A stretch of DNA of 7,429 nt from Vitreoscilla sp. (GTDB taxonomy: Bacteria; Pseudomonadota; Gammaproteobacteria; Burkholderiales; Burkholderiaceae): positions 1-7,429 of the forward strand of contig JACMOG010000230.1 in NCBI GenBank assembly GCA_014378125.1, read 5' to 3'. Made by a program: the position numbers and the translations under genes. Under the pieces are notes generated by a model, which worked only from the letters and a program-made list of their open reading frames with translations, did not search any database and was not told where the DNA came from. Shown piece after piece: positions 5,974-7,429 of the stretch. Each line of letters begins with the position of its first letter. Within the stretch, counting starts at the first letter, position 1.

Positions 5974-6987
5974 ATGAACACCACTTCCCGCCGCCAGGTT
6001 CTGGGCGCCGCCGCCGCGCTCGCCACGGTCGGCTTCGGCAGCGCGCGCGCCCAGGCCCCCATCGTGATCAAGTTCAGCCACGTCGTCGCCCCGGATACCC
6101 CCAAGGGCAAGGGCACGCAGCGCTTCAAGGAGCTGGCCGAGCAGCGCACCGGTGGCAAGGTGAAGGTGGAGGTCTACCCGAACAGCCAGCTGTACAAGGA
6201 CAAGGAAGAGATGGAGGCGCTGCAGCTGGGCTCCGTGCAGATGCTGGCGCCGTCGCTGTCGAAGTTCGGCCCGCTGGGCGCCAAGGAATTCGAGGTGTTC
6301 GACCTGCCCTTCCTGTTCAAGGACACCGCGGCCTTCAAGGGCATCACCGAAGGCCAGCTGGGCAAGGACCTGTTCGCCAGGCTCGAGCCCAAGGGCATCC
6401 GCGGCATGGCCTTCTGGGACAACGGCTTCCACCAGATGTGCGCCAACCGCCCGCTGCACCACGTGGCCGACTTCAAGGGCCTGAAGATGCGCATCCAGTC
6501 GTCGAAGGTGCTCGATGCGCAGATGCGCGCGCTCGGCGCCATCCCGCAAGTGATGGCGTTCTCGGAGCTGTACCAGGCGCTGCAGTCGGGCGTGGTCGAC
6601 GGCACCGAGGGCACGCCGTCGAACTTCCTCACGCAGAAGACCTACGAGGTCACCAAGCACATCACGCTGTCCAACCACGGCCACCTGGCCTACGCGGCCA
6701 TCGTCAACAAGAAGTTCTGGGACGGCCTCCCGACCGACATCCGCACCACGCTGGATGGCTGCATGAAGGACGCCACCACGTACGCCAACGCGATCGCGGC
6801 CACCGAGAACGCGCAGGCGCTGGAGAAGATCCGCGCCAGCGGCAAGTGCACCATCTATCAGCTGGCGCCCGCCGAGGAGCTGGAGTGGAAGAAGACGCTG
6901 ATGTCGGTCCATCACGACATGGAATCGCGCGTCGGCAAGGAAACGATCGCGGCGGCCTACAAGGCCACCGGCTTCGTTCCGGTCTGA
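5974..6987 (+). CDS. dctP: TRAP transporter C4-dicarboxylate-binding periplasmic protein DctP
   Basis: The periplasmic receptor of a tripartite ATP-independent (TRAP) transporter. It binds the substrate and hands it to the DctQM membrane complex; 337 residues, normal for the family. The signal peptide carries a twin-arginine-like motif SRRQVLG (5-11), a hydrophobic stretch (12-22) and a cleavage site near ARA (24-26) or AQA (26-28). The mature protein begins with IVIKFSHVVAPDTPKGKG, the standard DctP start. The conserved substrate-carboxylate arginine is R173 in LKMRIQ. The family segment around SELYQALQSGVVDGTE (197-212) is followed by TPSNF. The start at 5974 is supported by AGGAG 6 nt upstream. 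dctQ follows after 46 nt. The nearby DctSR pair and overall resemblance favour malate/succinate/fumarate, but TRAP receptors also bind sialic acid, keto acids and aromatic acids, so the substrate is inferred. Confidence 0.93.
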   Translation: MNTTSRRQVLGAAAALATVGFGSARAQAPIVIKFSHVVAPDTPKGKGTQRFKELAEQRTGGKVKVEVYPNSQLYKDKEEMEALQLGSVQMLAPSLSKFGPLGAKEFEVFDLPFLFKDTAAFKGITEGQLGKDLFARLEPKGIRGMAFWDNGFHQMCANRPLHHVADFKGLKMRIQSSKVLDAQMRALGAIPQVMAFSELYQALQSGVVDGTEGTPSNFLTQKTYEVTKHITLSNHGHLAYAAIVNKKFWDGLPTDIRTTLDGCMKDATTYANAIAATENAQALEKIRASGKCTIYQLAPAEELEWKKTLMSVHHDMESRVGKETIAAAYKATGFVPV

Positions 6988-7003
6988 TCCTTCGCTCCGC
7001 CCA

Positions 7004-7021
7004 TCGCGCCACGAGGCGCGA
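7004..7021 (+). promoter_or_regulatory. Intercistronic hairpin between dctP and dctQ
   Basis: Arms TCGCGCC and GGCGCGA (7 bp, perfect) enclose an ACGA tetraloop, 16 nt after the dctP stop and 12 nt before the dctQ start. No T-run follows. Such a stem can protect the 3' end of the dctP message or cause partial termination, so that the binding protein is made in excess of the membrane subunits. It also lies close to the dctQ ribosome-binding site. Confidence 0.55.
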
Positions 7022-7033
7022 GAAAGGCCCCAG

Positions 7034-7429
7034 ATGTTCAATCGACTCCTCGACCACCTCGAAGAGTGGCTCATCGCGTTCCTCATGGGCGCGGCGACGC
7101 TGCTGATCTTCGTGGCGGTGGTCCATCGCTACGCCGCCGGATGGCACTACCCGCCGGCCCTCGGCTTCATCCAGGACTTCCTGCTGAAGATCAACCTCAG
7201 CTGGGCGCAGGAGCTGTGCATCTACATGTTCATCTGGATGGCCAAGTTCGGCGCCGCCTACGGCGTGCGCCACGGCACCCACGTGGGCGTCGACGTGCAG
7301 GTGCGCGCGCTGCCGCCGGCCAAGGCGCGCTGGCTCACGCTGTTCGGCCTGTTCGGCGGCATCGTGTTCACGGCGGTCATCGGCACGATGGGCGCGGTGC
7401 TGGTGTGGGACGACGGCATGCACTTCGCG
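7034..7429 (+). CDS. dctQ: TRAP transporter small membrane subunit DctQ, partial (C-terminus off right edge)
   Basis: The small four-helix inner-membrane subunit of the TRAP transporter, which works with DctM and DctP. The first 132 residues are in the window with no stop; the family is usually about 160-230 residues. TM1 is at about 12-32 (LIAFLMGAATLLIFVAVV), a second segment at 56-78 and a third at 99-124. The family hallmark WAQELCIYMFIWMAKFGAA (57-75), then GVRHGTHVGVDV (77-88) with H83 and D87, is clear. The loop between TM1 and the second segment (33-56) is rather long, which is common in the dicarboxylate DctQ class. The start at 7034 has GAAAGG 7 nt upstream. The 46-nt gap to dctP and the same orientation indicate one operon, with dctM expected next beyond the edge. 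Confidence 0.92.
   Translation, partial: MFNRLLDHLEEWLIAFLMGAATLLIFVAVVHRYAAGWHYPPALGFIQDFLLKINLSWAQELCIYMFIWMAKFGAAYGVRHGTHVGVDVQVRALPPAKARWLTLFGLFGGIVFTAVIGTMGAVLVWDDGMHFA

Noticed and set aside
3770..5977. Plus-strand 735-residue open frame opposite dctS
   Set aside because: It is an antisense shadow of the kinase in high-GC DNA, rich in His/Arg/Ala/Val with no domain.
5950..7423. Minus-strand open frames opposite dctP and dctQ (5950-7086 and 6704-7423)
   Set aside because: They are antisense shadows. The plus-strand products are recognisable TRAP subunits with ribosome-binding sites.
1..7429. CRISPR array, tRNA, rRNA, transposase or phage genes
   Set aside because: I found no regularly spaced repeats, no tRNA-like cloverleaf, no rRNA segment and no transposase or phage-type protein.

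Overview
The window looks like the chromosome of a high-GC betaproteobacterium, probably Burkholderiales and perhaps Comamonadaceae. The basis is strong G/C bias at third codon positions, the gene families present, and a TRAP dicarboxylate locus typical of that group. The taxonomic guess is inference; no marker gene is present.

Left block (1-2359, minus strand): a tightly packed operon cysT-cysW-cysA for ABC import of sulfate/thiosulfate. The two permeases are complete, with 1 nt between cysT and cysW and an 11-nt overlap between cysW and cysA. cysA is cut by the left edge after about 202 residues. No periplasmic sulfate-binding protein gene (sbp or cysP) lies upstream of cysT within the window, so the transporter's binding protein must be encoded elsewhere.

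Middle block (2360-3122): a 261-bp non-coding stretch packed with about ten dyad symmetries, including a 37-bp two-storey hairpin and a perfect 18-bp palindrome. It is followed by a small minus-strand gene for a CsoR/RcnR/FrmR-family (DUF156) regulator. That regulator has no cysteine and lacks every residue aligned with the usual metal ligands. The 211 bp upstream of its start codon carry G6 and G8 tracts and long inverted arms that could be its operator.

Right block (3123-7429): a C4-dicarboxylate sensing and uptake locus. A FixJ-type response regulator and a two-TM, PAS-containing sensor kinase (dctR and dctS, minus strand, ATGA overlap) are divergent from the TRAP transporter genes dctP (binding protein) and dctQ (small membrane subunit, cut by the right edge) on the plus strand. 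The layout matches the known dctSR/dctPQM arrangement of Rhodobacter. DctS would sense dicarboxylate and DctR would activate dctPQM; the large permease gene dctM presumably follows beyond the window. A hairpin sits between dctP and dctQ and may set their expression ratio.

The stretches least explained by known biology are the palindrome-dense DNA in front of cysT and the ligand-less CsoR-like regulator next to it. Everything else is recognisable housekeeping or transport biology.
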